A stretch of 64,000 nucleotides of DNA from Silene latifolia (taxonomy: Eukaryota > Streptophyta > Magnoliopsida > Caryophyllales > Caryophyllaceae), in contig NC_133529.1 of assembly GCF_048544455.1 (NCBI RefSeq), positions 45,981,456 to 46,045,455 on the forward strand, in the 5' to 3' direction. The notes under the pieces were generated by a model that worked only from the letters and a program-made list of their open reading frames with translations, was not told the origin of the DNA and ran no database searches. The stretch's first letter is position 1. Each line of letters begins with the position of its first letter. Positions 45,856-57,138 of the stretch are shown one piece after another. A program made the position numbers and the translations under genes.

Positions 45856-46313
45856 CTCTAATTTTTCATTCATACTTCACACAATTATTTCTAGAGTAAG
45901 AAATAATTTTTCCTCTCTACATCTCATAAAAATTAGAGAGATAAAAACTCCAAAATTCTTTCCTCTATTTACCGAAATAATAAAGTACAAAATATATATT
46001 TTGGGTCAATTTTAGTAAGATTATTATTATTCTAGATCAAGTAATATTAATCTATTAAGGGGTTATCTTGGGTATTCATCTTTGGGAGAGATTCTACCTT
46101 TGAATCTTTGTTCATCCATATAAGGAAAGCTCAAGAACAAGTAAGAAGGAGATCTTACTTGTGCCCTTTGATCCGAATTTTTAATGTGAGGAAAACGATT
46201 TCTTCTCTTTATTTATTTATGTTTGCATGCATAAGATCAATATTTAATTTTATGACTAAATTAATTCATCACATATATGAATATGTAAAGTAATGAGATA
46301 TAGATTTCTAACA
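45856..46313 (+). repeat. 3' LTR of copia A, second part
   Basis: It continues the LTR cut at 18831 (TTTAGAGAGTTTTTCCT / CTCTAATTTTTC) and ends CTAACA at 46313. The join is supported by the family LTR, which reads through this point. Confidence 0.88.
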
Positions 46314-46784
46314 GAAACATCTCAGGACGCGCGGATCCATGTCAAGACGAGCGTCCTGAAGTTGGGTATGAGCATCCTGATGCTGGTCTGCGCAGATTTC
46401 CTTATAAGACGTTTCCTTTAAAGTAAACTATCCCAGCTCGGATCCTCTTCAGCTCCCACGAGCTCAGGTCCGCTCGTGGGGATCTCTTTTCCCATGTCAT
46501 TCTTTCTTCCTTTCCTTTGTTAAATGTTGTGGGTTGCACTATAAAGGATCGGTTAGCCTAGGCATTTGCCATCCCCACACTTGGTCAAACACTACACATC
46601 AAAACACGTTAAAATACCTCCCTCACTTGCTCTCATGTCAAAAATCTTGATCAAAGCACAAAAATGCAAATCCAAAAATGACAAAGATGCAATAAAGGAA
46701 ATGAAATGCTAGTTAATGGGTTAGAATATTTATAAATGGTGGTTTAGGGAGGAATCCACCAAACTCTCATTCTTGGATGAGATG
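46314..46784 (-). other. Post-protease region of Athila-2 with GC-rich palindromic motifs
   Basis: No ORF. 46320-46480 carries GGACGCGCGGATCC, GACGAGCGTCCTG and GAGCTCAGGTCCGCTCGTGG, the style of motif that also fills 60066-60290 in the LTR. CCCCACACTTGGTC near 46575 reads GACCAAGTGTGGGG on the element strand and could be a polypurine tract. Confidence 0.5.
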
Positions 46785-48029
46785 TCAACGGGGCAAAGCC
46801 AAGGTGTTGTTGATGTTTCTCAACACCTTGTAGAAGTAATCGAAGGCTTGCTCATTTTCGTGATAAAGATCTTGCATAGATCTTTGTGCATTGTTTTCTT
46901 CATTGTTGTATTCCAAGTCAAAGTGATGACAAGGATCCACAAAGCCTTGGTCTAAGGTCATAGCATTTCCAATATAAGGATTGACTAATCCTTCAAATTC
47001 ATCATCCCATAGACCACAAACTTCACTAGCTTGTTTCCCAATGATGTTATGAGTTGACAAGAGCAACTCTTCTTTCTTGTTGTCATGGCCAATGAGGCCT
47101 TCTTCATTACTTGTCATGATGGGTGAGCTATTCAAGCTCTCATTGTTGTTGAAAATTCCTTGCTCTCCGAATAGAGCTACTTGAAGGTCATCCACTTTCT
47201 TCTTCCATATGGGTGGTGTTTCTTTACCCATGGCTTGATCTTTGCATAGAGATTCTAACTTCTTCCTATCACTTTCTCGGCTATAGTGATCGACCATGAA
47301 GTATGGCTCATGTAGTCGAGGAGCTCTCATTGTTTTGTCAAGATTGAAAGTAATTGTCTCATCCCCTACTTCAAGTGTGAGCTTTCCATATTTCACATCG
47401 ATTACCGCTCCGGCGGTATGCAAGAAAGGTCTTCCTAAGATGATAGGAATGTTGGAATCCTCCTCCATGTCTACAATGACAAAGTCTAGCGGGATGAAGA
47501 ATTTGCCAATTCTCACGGGAACATCCTCCCATACCCCTAAAGGTATCTTTGTTGATCGATCCGCCATTTGAAGAGTGATGTTGGTGCATTTGAGCTCTCC
47601 CATTCCTAGCCTCTTACATACCGAGTATGGCATGACACTTACACTTGCTCCAAGATCACATAATGCTTTGCCGATTGTAGTGTCGCCAATGGTACATGGA
47701 ATAGAAAAACTTCCCGGATCTTTCAGCTTTTGAGGGGAACTCCCTTGAAGAATAGCACTACTCACTTTGGTAAAGGCAATAGTCTCCAACTTTCGGATGT
47801 ATTTCTTCTTGGTAAGAATATCCTTCATATACTTTGCATAGGTCGAACATGATTGATCAATTCTGTGAATGGGATTGAGACTTCTAAGTTCTTCACAATT
47901 TCCATGAACTTCCCAAGTTGCTCATCAAGCTTAGGCTTAGCTTGGAGACTTGGGAATGGAAGTCTAATCACAATAGGCTCCTTAGCCTTCTCTTCATTCT
48001 TCTTCTTTGAAAGTTCGTTGGTAGTGGGT
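46785..48029 (-). pseudogene. Athila-2 gag-protease, 3' part
   Basis: It continues the gag linker after the copia E insertion: a KKKNEEK linker, then PIVIRLPFPS. A one-base loss near 47828 shifts the frame (VPAYAKYMKD appears in the next frame). The retropepsin-like part is intact, with DLGASVSVMPYSV and ILGRPFLHTAGAVIDV, about 90% like Athila-1 by eye. It has a C-terminal extension (EGLVNPYIGNAMTLDQGF...) that Athila-1 does not show. No RT follows on the left. Confidence 0.88.
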
Positions 48030-48034
48030 TCTTC
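48030..48034. other. Target duplication TCTTC, left copy (element E)
   Basis: TCTTC at 48030-48034 recurs at 57134-57138, directly outside both LTRs of E. It splits the gag linker of Athila-2. Confidence 0.95.
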
Positions 48035-49301
48035 TGTTAGAAATCTATATCTCATTACTTTACATATTCATATATGTGATGAATTAATTTAGTCGTAAAA
48101 TTAATTAGATCTTATGCATGCAAACATAAGTAAATATAAAGAAGAAATCATCATTCTTACATTGAGTTTTCGGATCAAAGGGCACAAGTAAGATCTCCTT
48201 CTTACTTGTTCTTGAGCTCTCCTAATATGGATGAACAAAGGATTCAAGTATAGAATCCCTCCCAAGGAATAATACCCAAGATAACCTCTTAATAAAATTA
48301 ATATTATCAATACTAGAACAATATTAATTTAAATAAAATTGACCCAAAAATATTTATTTTGGTCTCTTAATTTTCGGTTAAGAGAAGAGAAAGGAAGAAG
48401 TAATTTTTGTCTCTCTAAAAACTCTATATTTTTAGATGTTATGAATGAATGAATTATCACTAAACAAGAGTAGTGTATATACAAAAATAAGACAAATCCT
48501 TTGCTTGTGTAGGTTGGAAAAACCGGGTAGGGGAGGGAGAAACAGCCAATGCATGAGCCTCTATTCTTCCCAAGAAAAGATTAGGCTTGCATGGCTAAGA
48601 GACTAGGTTATAATTGTGTTTTCCACTAAAATATTTAACACAATATAAACCTTATATTCCCTCCAATTTTCGGTCCATTTAAGATAAAATGGATTCCATT
48701 TTATCTTTGTCAATTTGTCAATTTGTCACATGTCACAAGTCATGTAAAAATGTCATGTATTTTTAACGTATTAAAAATCAACGTATTAATAAAATACGTC
48801 ATGTACAAAATCGACTTAGTAATTCACAATTACTCGTACCAAAAAATTTACCAATTATAAATTACAACATCTTGTATTTATAATAAAATATTCATTCAGT
48901 TCAATTGTTTCCGTAAACAATAATTTCATCTAAGCAATAAAACAATTCGATTACTTAGACCGTATCTTATTTAATCAAATTATAATGAGATACGTAAATA
49001 TTACTTCCAAAATCGTCCGTCAATTTTAAGTAATTTAATTAACCCGTATCGTCATACGATCAATTAAATAATCAATTAAGAGTGTTACCCTTTAGGTATG
49101 ACCTAAGGGGATCAATGATCACCACCGTCAAGACGACGACAAGTAATGTCAAACTCTAGTCACCAATCATTACCGATATGTGTGGACCATTGACAAGAAA
49201 TATTATTTCCCAATTGTATTCTTTAAAATGAGACTTAAACATGTGATCATCATGATCGACAGTTGTGATCGCATTATTGTCGGAGGACACATATTCCAAC
49301 A
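48035..49301 (-). repeat. 3' LTR of copia E (1267 bp)
   Basis: It starts TGTTGG at 49301 (minus) and ends CTAACA at 48035. It differs from its partner at roughly 20 positions, several of them clustered at 49105-49200. Confidence 0.94.
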
Positions 49302-49980
49302 ATCTCCCACTTGTCCTCGACAAGTGTGCGTCACCAATTCTCTTGTCCTATTACTATCTCCCACTCAATGCAAGGTGTCTTTCAGGTCGTACTTGCAAGT
49401 GATCATATCGAGAGTGGTTTCCTCGATCTGGAGAATAACTGATTGACCGGATTTATCTACCATAGATATCTTCCGAGCGTGGCCACGCATTTCCAGTTCA
49501 TTACTCCTCGAGTGGCCCTGAGATATTGTTATAACCCTGACTAGGGGTGGACAATTCCTATCGCAATTATTCCCTTCGACTAGCCACAGACATCATAACC
49601 CAAAATATGCCCATTTGACCCCATTTACGAAGGTCGTAGTAACACAAATCAAAGTTAATCTGAAACTGTGCCATCTTAGGCGAACAGTCTTTAGTCAAAA
49701 GAATCGACTCATTAGAATACTATAGTTGCTCTCGCCACGACCAGACTATATGAATTTGCCAGAACTCTATAAGCGGTTATAAGGCCCGACAAGGTGTTCA
49801 TAACAGTCTGCCTATGTGATCGACTAGTCATTCTCATATGACTCCATGACACTTGAACTTGCCATCAATCGCATCGCACTCTAGTCACTTCGAGACGTCA
49901 CCTCATACAAGTGACTATGGGCGAATACTATGTTAATCCGTGTTCACTTTAACGGGGTTCAATTTGTCACTACAACCCGT
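49302..49980 (-). other. Conserved 3' non-coding block, copia E copy, with polypurine tract
   Basis: About 679 bp matching the blocks in A, B and C. The polypurine tract CGAGGACAAGTGGGAGAT is at 49302-49319 (minus strand), next to the LTR. Confidence 0.85.
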
Positions 49981-50219
49981 TTGGATATAACAATGTATAA
50001 GAAAAGATAAAAGACAAATGTGATTATGAACATGAACAAAAACAACATTTTTATTTCATTTCAAAATATAACAAAAACTTGGTACACGTTTAAGTCCCAT
50101 GGACGCAACATGTCCATCAAGCTTGGCCTGCGATAAAGGCTTGGTAAGCAGATCGGCTATGTTGTCATCCGTCCCAACCTTAATTATCGCAATTTCCTTT
50201 CTTTCAATGAAATCTCTAA

Positions 50220-51902
50220 TTACATGATATTTTCTAAGTACATGTCTAGATCTATTACTAGACTTGGCTCTTTAGCTTGGAAGATTGTCCCACTATTATC
50301 ACAATAGAGAGTGATGGGATCATTGGCGGTAGGTACTACTCTTAGACCTTCCATGAATTGCCTGATCCACACAGCTTCCTTGGCAGCTTCTGATGCTGCA
50401 ATGTACTCAGCCTCCGTTGTTGAATCCGCAGTCACAGCTTCCTTGAAGCTTCTCCAGCTAACGGCACCACCATTGAGCATGAAAACGAAACCAGCTTGTG
50501 ATTTCATATCATCTCTATCCGTTTGAAAACTTGAGTCCATGTATCCATTAACACGTAGCTCGGTGTCTCCTCCAAACACTAAGATAGAATCCTTAGTTCT
50601 TCTCAAGTACTGAAGGATTTTCTTGACGGCTATCCAGTGACTCCCACATGGATTTCCTTGATATCTACTCGTCATGCTCAAGGCATACGAGACATCAGGA
50701 CGTGTGCATATCATGGCGTACATGATTGATCCAACAGCGGAAGCATAAGGGATCATCTTCATGCGTTCAACATCATGGGGTTCGGAGGGAGATTGAGACT
50801 TGCTCAATATGGTCCCAGTTACCATAGGTACCAATCCCCTTTTAGATTTGTCCATGCTGAACCGTCGAAGAATCTTATAAACATAAGACTCTTGACATAG
50901 TGCCAATATCCTCTTGGATCTATCTCTATGGATCCGGATACCTAATATGCGTTGTGCTTCTCCTAAATCCTTCATTTGGAAGTGGTTACCTAACCACTTC
51001 TTAACAGAAGATAACATCGGAATATCATTTCCAATGAGTAGTATGTCATCGACATACAAGATTAGGAACACAACATTGCTCCCACTAAATTTCATGTATA
51101 AACATGGTTCCTCAACACTTCGAGTGAAACCATTCTCTTTTATAACATGATTGAATCGATGATTCCAACTTCTAGATGCTTGCTTAAGACCATAAATGGA
51201 TCTCTTAAGTTTGCACACTTTGTTAGGATTCTTAGAATCAACAAAACCTTCGGGTTGTATCATGTACACTTCCTCTTCTAAATGCCCATTTAGAAAAGCG
51301 GTTTTGACATCCATTTGCCATATATCATAATCATGAAATGCGGCAATCGCTAACAAAATCCGTATGGATCTTAGCATGGCTACGGGGGCGAAGGTCTCAT
51401 CATAATGGAGACCTTGGACTTGGGTAAATCCTTTTGCCACTAGCCTAGCTTTGTAGACATCATCATGTCCTTCTATGCCATTCTTGACTTTGAAAATCCA
51501 TTTGCATTGAAGAGGTCTTGCCCCTTTAGGCAAATCTACCAAGTTCCAAACTTGGTTTTCATGCATAGAATCCATTTCGGACTTCATGGCTTCAAGCGAT
51601 AAGGAGGAATTAGGACTAGAGATTGCGGCCTTGTAGGTGGCGGGCTCGTCACTTTCTAAAAGCAACACATCGAGTGTTCCATCTTCTTCGATAAGTCCCA
51701 CATATCGATCGGGATGGCGAATAACTCGGCCCATTCTTCTAAGAGGAGGAGGGACAACCGCACTAGATGACGAAGGAACATCTTCTTGCGTCTCTACTTC
51801 GGTTTGTGGCTCTTGAACTTCATCAAGTTCAAAATTTCTCCCACTCTGTCTCTTAGAAATAAATTCTCTTTCTAAGAAGACAGCCTCGCAAGACACAAAC
51901 AC
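50220..51902 (-). pseudogene. Reverse transcriptase-RNase H of copia E (560-aa open frame)
   Basis: A single long frame covers the end of the integrase linker (residues 1-90), RT (about 110-365) with DVKTAFLNG, YGLKQASRSW and catalytic YVDD at 283-286, and RNase H with Asp456 (YMDSSFQTD), Glu497 (DSTTEAEY) and Asp535 (YCDNSG). A base loss after about residue 546 shifts the frame so that RSSNRSRHVLRKYH and the terminal ADPLTKPLSQAK are read elsewhere (to about 50100). The domains look catalytically complete except for the tail. It is the reference for repairing the reading of copia A in comparison only. Confidence 0.9.
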
Positions 51903-52025
51903 TTTGTTTTCTTGAGGTTTGTAGAAGCAGTAACCTCGAGAGGTCGAGGGGTAACCTACAAAGATTCTTTTTTCGGATCTTGGGGCAAGCTTGTTGTCGG
52001 CCTTTGCCTTGACGTAAGCATCACA

Positions 52026-52715
52026 TCACCAAATTTTCATGTAGGATATATTAGGAACTCTTCCCGTCCACATCTCATATGGAGTCTTTTCGGTTGACTT
52101 CGTGGGACTATTATTCAAAGATCTAATTGCGGTTTGAATCGCAAATCCCCAAAACGAGTTTGGTAGCTCGGTTTGACTCATCATTGATCGAACCATATCA
52201 ATATAGGGTTCGATTTCTCCTTTCGGCAACACCATTGAGTTGTGGTGTTCCGGGTGGAGAAAGTTGTGATATAATACCACAACCTTTCAAGTGCGAATCG
52301 AATTCAAGGCTAAGATATTCTCCACCACGATCGGATCGTAGTGCCTTTATTCTTTTGTTCAATTGGTTTTCTACTTCGTTTTGAAACTCCTTAAATTACT
52401 CAAAAGCTATACTTTTATGTTTCATTAAATAGATATACCCATATCTACTCAAGTCATCGGTGAAGGTTATGAAGTAGTCATAATTTCCTCGAGCGGTAAT
52501 ACTCATTGGTCCACATACATCGGTATGTATGAGTCCCAATAGCGCACTTGCTCTTGTTCCTTTACCGCTAAAAGGATTACGAGTCATTTTGCCAAGAAGG
52601 CAATATTCGCATGTTCCATATGATTGAAAATCAAATGGTGTAATCACATTAGTTGAAATTAATCTTTTGATGCGATTCTCATTTATGTGACCTAATCGAC
52701 AATGCCAAATGAACG
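52026..52715 (-). pseudogene. Integrase of copia E with a stop and a frameshift
   Basis: The pre-integrase zinc finger starts at about 52710 (WHCRLGHINEN...CEYCLLGKM). The core has the first Asp in LIHTDVCGPM, a TAA near 52397, the second Asp in SDRGGEY and the Glu in GVAERRN in the following stretch. A frame change near 52210 moves the remainder (DMVRSMMSQTELPNSFWG) into another frame ending at 52026. All three catalytic residues are present, but not in one frame. Confidence 0.85.
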
Positions 52716-52881
52716 ATTAATTTGGGTCACTTGATTTGAGTTTCTTTGATTGAATGTTATAGATATCATTAGTCGGATTCGAGGTTTCTAAAATGTAAAT
52801 GCCATTAATAGAACAAGCTTGGCCTATAACCAAGTCGTTTCTCGAAATAGTACAACGATTGTTCTTAATGACAAAACAAAA

Positions 52882-53622
52882 TCAGTCCATGTCTAACATA
52901 GCGATAGAAATAATGTTTTTAGAGAGTGTAGGCACATAAAAACAATTACGTAAATACAACTCAAATCCATTAGGCAAAGCTAATACATAAGTTCCTTTGG
53001 ATTCGGCCGCTACTCGAGCTCCATTTCCAAGGCGTAGATCCACATCTCCTTTGCTAAGCCTCATCACGTCTCTTAAACCCTGTAAATGATTACAAAGGTG
53101 AGAACCACAACCGGTATCCATTACCCATGTTGTAGTGGAAGTATAATTTATATCAATAACATACATTTCCTTAGGAATTTTACCTTTTGGAACGATGATT
53201 CCTTCCCTTATATTTCGCAAATATACGGGACAATTCCTAAGCCAATGTCCCATGCCATAGCAATAATGGCACTCATCTTCAACTTGCTTGAAGTTTTTCC
53301 CTTTCTTTCCCTTCTTCTTAAACTTTTTGCCCTTGGAAGCAAGAACTTGATTGCTTGAGCTCCCACTAGTTTTGGCATCTTTTTCTTCCAAAGATAAAGA
53401 CCCTATAGATTTTATGAGGCAGTCTTCCTGAGACCGGCTCACAAGAGATCTTGTAGTAGTAGTAGGAGGTTTAGAAGAAGTGATGAAGTTTATGTTTCCA
53501 TCCGAACCTATCCCAAAATAAATTTCTCTAGTAGTGTCAAAATCATTGTTGAAGCAAACGTCGTCAAAAACATTGTGGCAAGACTCAATAGTTATCGGTG
53601 CGGTAGCGTTTGATGGATTCAT
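52882..53622 (-). pseudogene. gag nucleocapsid and protease of copia E, capsid lost
   Basis: This 246-aa frame has an unrelated N-terminus of about 50 residues, a lysine-rich stretch (KGKKFKKKGKKGK), the CCHC knuckle CHYCYGMGHWLRNC, and protease with DTGCGSH in WVMDTGCGSHLCNHL. The UBN2-type capsid that precedes the knuckle in copia C (29125-29797) is completely absent, although the leader upstream is present. The frame ends at 52882 (...SIAMLDMD) before integrase. Whether the new N-terminus was captured or is scrambled leader is unclear. Confidence 0.85.
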
Positions 53623-55851
53623 TGTAATGAACTACAAGTATGGAGGAAAAGGAAATATTAACATTTGTCTTTTTAAATCATACTTGTAAATAAATTTAAC
53701 AAGATATGAACATTTATATAGTGACCTCTACCCAACTATTATAAATGATTCCAAGATCCAAATTCATATTAACTTGGGCACGGTGTGGCCGATTCATCCC
53801 TTATCAATTTAACTCGGTGGATTAACATTTTAATCGATTCTACTTTTAGAACTCTTGGTCGATAAAATTACATTAACATTTATCTTTAGCCCAAAACACA
53901 TCCGACAAGGGCACGGTGTGGCCGATTCATCCCTTATCAATACTTTTGTTGAGTTCAACCCAAATTTCGAATAAATGTGTCCATTATCCAAATCCACATT
54001 AACTTAGGCACGGTGTAGCCGATTCATCCCTTATCAACATGAATTCGGTGGATAGACATTTATCACCCACTTCCCCTACGTAACAAGGTTTGTACCACGG
54101 TGTGGCCGAGTGCACTCCCTCACGAAATAGGTTTTCATGGTTTCTACTCTTTGGTAAGGCTAAGTCTCAATTGTTTATTTTAGCGAGAGGTCATGTCAAT
54201 TTATTATCTATCACGTTTTAAGTGAAATAAAGCGGTGAACTACGATAATTGTAATTGACACGGTCCATAAACTCGATTTAATGATAATGCATGTTTTAGT
54301 TATGGCGATTTAGCGATGCATGCAACATATAAATAAAATGCAAAGCATAAAAATAAATCCTAGTATGTCCTTCCTAAAATAGTAAATCTAATAAACTATT
54401 ACAAATTCGGAAACCAACTCCATTGGTCCCTTGAACTTCGGTTTTGGCACGCATCTCGAGGTAACACCGTCTTTAATGGATCGCCTTCTTGAGTGGCACC
54501 GTCTTCAAAGAACTCCGGAATAAATAAATTACATAACAAATTACATAATTTCCTATTATACATTTCTAATTAAAATAAAATAAATCTATTAAATTACAAA
54601 ACGGTGATACGAGATCCCAATAAATTACAACCGAATCGATATTCCCATACATCTCGGGCAATACCAATTAAAAACTAAGGCCATACTAAGTAAAATTACA
54701 TAATTCAAAAATTACATAAAATAAAATTATGACAATCATAAATAAAATGCAGCATTATAATATGTATGAACATGCCCAATTTTATGCTAAATCGCCTTTA
54801 AGGAGCCAATATCGTATATTAATTGGTTTTTACGGATTTGCGTGATTTAACATTTTATAATCACAATAATTACATAAAATCACATTTATGTATTAGTTAA
54901 TTACCCTAACCATCTTAGGACTCAAAATTAGTCTCCACTAACATATTGACTATAATTAACTTTATATCTCTTAATATTGTTCATAAAAGGACTTAAAATT
55001 ACAATAAAAGCCATAAACTTCAAATAAATCATAACAATTTCAAATAAATTCAAAATTTGAAATTTTAAACTCATGAACATTTTGGAAAAATACCATGACA
55101 CTCATAATGTTCAAAAACTTAGGTTAAAAATTTCGAAATTTATCGAGGAAAAACAATGTTGCGGTTTATCGGATTTATTAAATATTATCATAAAAATATG
55201 AGAAAAATATATTAATATACTTTTTACTTTTAGATCTGAAACATATGATAAGATGCAACATGTGACGTTTTTCCTTAGTCATGAAGTATGTTTTAGCAAT
55301 TTTCACTAATTAAAGTCACTATTTATGTTATTTTTCATCAAAAATTCATAAATCATGCATAAAGACTTCATTATAGCCAATTATTTTACACACATCTTGT
55401 AAAATTGCATGTGACAACATACTAAATTTTCTATGACCAGATTCGAAATATAACTCATATTAACCTATTTTTCCATTTAAATCCGATTTTATCATGAAAA
55501 ATCCATATTTCGAGCATAAGAACTCATAAAATTATGAAACATTACAGGTCATCAGAATATAATATATGTGAAAATATATCCAAAAACCACTGGAAAAATC
55601 GAAGTTTAGCTAATTTTAGTCCGAAAATGACATTTTTATCATAAAATCACATTTTTAATGCCATTATTATATAAAATGAACAATAAAAATCCATAAATTA
55701 ACAAAAATATCCTAAATAAATTTTAGGATCAGAAACTTTAACATGCATAATTGATTTCGTGATATATCATAATAAACACAAATTTATAAGTTTTATATGT
55801 TAATCGTATAACTCGGAAAAACTATAACCGATTTGCATGCAAACAACCTAA
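53623..55851 (-). other. Long leader of copia E
   Basis: About 2.2 kb of AT-rich non-coding sequence, homologous to the leaders of B and C. The motif GGCACGGTGT(G/A)GCCGATTCA (plus strand) recurs at about 53777, 53908 and 54008, with a relative near 54095. No ORF is conserved. Confidence 0.8.
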
Positions 55852-55863
55852 GGCTCTGATACC
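55852..55863 (-). promoter_or_regulatory. Primer binding site of copia E (initiator Met tRNA type)
   Basis: The minus strand reads GGTATCAGAGCC three bases inside the LTR, matching the initiator tRNA-Met 3' end. Confidence 0.9.
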
Positions 55864-55866
55864 GCT

Positions 55867-57133
55867 TGTTAGAAATCTATATCTCATTACTTTACATATT
55901 CATATATGTGATGAATTAATTTAGTCATAAAATTAATTAGATCTTATGCATGCAAACATAAGTAAATATAAAGAAGAAATCATCATTCTTACATTGAGTT
56001 TTCGGATCAAAGGGCACAAGTAAGATCTCCTTCTTACTTGTTCTTGAGCTCTCATAATATGGATGAACAAAGGATTCAAGTAAAGAATCCCTCCCAAGGA
56101 ATAATACCCAAGATAACCTCTTAATAAAATTAATATTATCAATACTAGAACAATATTAATTTAAATAAAATTGACCCAAAAATATTTATTTTGGTCTCTT
56201 AATTTTCGGTTAAGAGAAGAGAAAGGAAGAAGTAATTTTTGTCTCTCTAAAAACTCTATATTTTTAGATGTTATGAATGAATGAATTATCACTAAACAAG
56301 AGTAGTGTATATACAAAAATAAGACAAAACCTTTGCTTGTGTAGGTTGAAAAAACCGGGTAGGGGAGGGAGAAAGAGCCAATGCATGAGCCTCTATTCTT
56401 CCCAAGAAAAGATTAGGCTTGCATGGTTAAGAGACTAGGTTATAATTGTGTTTTCCACTAAAATATTTAACACAATATAAACCTTATATTCCCTCCAATT
56501 TTCGGTCCATTTAAGATAAAATGGCTTCCATTTTATCTTTGTCAATTTGTCAATTTGTCACATGTCACAAGTCATGTAAAAATGTCATGTATTTTTAACG
56601 TATTAAAAATCAACGTATTAATAAAATACGTCATGTACAAAATCGACTTAGTAATTCACAATTACTCGTACCAAAAATTTTACCAATTATAAATTACAAC
56701 ATCTTGTATTTATAATAAAATATTCATTCAGTTCAATTGTTTCCGTAAACAATAATTTCATCTAAGCAATAAAACAATTCGATTACTTAGACCGTATCTT
56801 ATTTAATCAAATTATAATGAGATACGTAAATATTACTTCCAAAATCGTCCGTCAATTTTAAGTAATTTAATTAACGCGTATCGTCATACGATCAATTAAA
56901 TAATCAATTAAGAGTGTTACCCTTTAGGTATGACCTAAGGGGATCAACTGATCACCACCGTCGCACGACAGTAATGTCAAACTCTAGTCAGCCAATCATT
57001 ATCGATATGTGTGGACCGAGGTTGTGATAAAATATTACTTCCCAATTGTATTCTTTAAAATGAGACATAAACATGTGATCATCATGATCGACAGTTGTGA
57101 TCGCATTATTGTCGGAGGACACATATTCCAACA
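55867..57133 (-). repeat. 5' LTR of copia E (1267 bp)
   Basis: Partner of 48035-49301, of equal length and about 98% alike by eye. Followed on the plus strand by TCTTC at 57134-57138. Confidence 0.94.
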
Positions 57134-57138
57134 TCTTC

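Larger units (their letters stand above)
15943..46313 (+). mobile_element. Copia element A (3' part), split by element B
   Basis: A is a plus-strand Ty1/copia retrotransposon that enters the window inside its reverse transcriptase, directly after the CACTA. It has RT and RNase H remnants, the conserved 3' block, a polypurine tract and a 3' LTR cut into 18019-18831 and 45856-46313 by element B. The two LTR parts add up to about 1.27 kb, the family norm. The base run after its end is GAAAC (46314-46318), the likely target duplication. Confidence 0.88.
48035..57133 (-). mobile_element. Copia element E, complete ends, inserted in Athila-2 gag
   Basis: LTRs are 48035-49301 and 55867-57133, both 1267 bp. 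On the minus strand the order is LTR, Met primer site, 2.2-kb leader, nucleocapsid-protease, integrase, RT-RNase H, conserved 3' block, polypurine tract, LTR. The capsid part of gag is missing and integrase is broken. TSD is TCTTC. It is the most complete copia of the family here. Confidence 0.95.
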
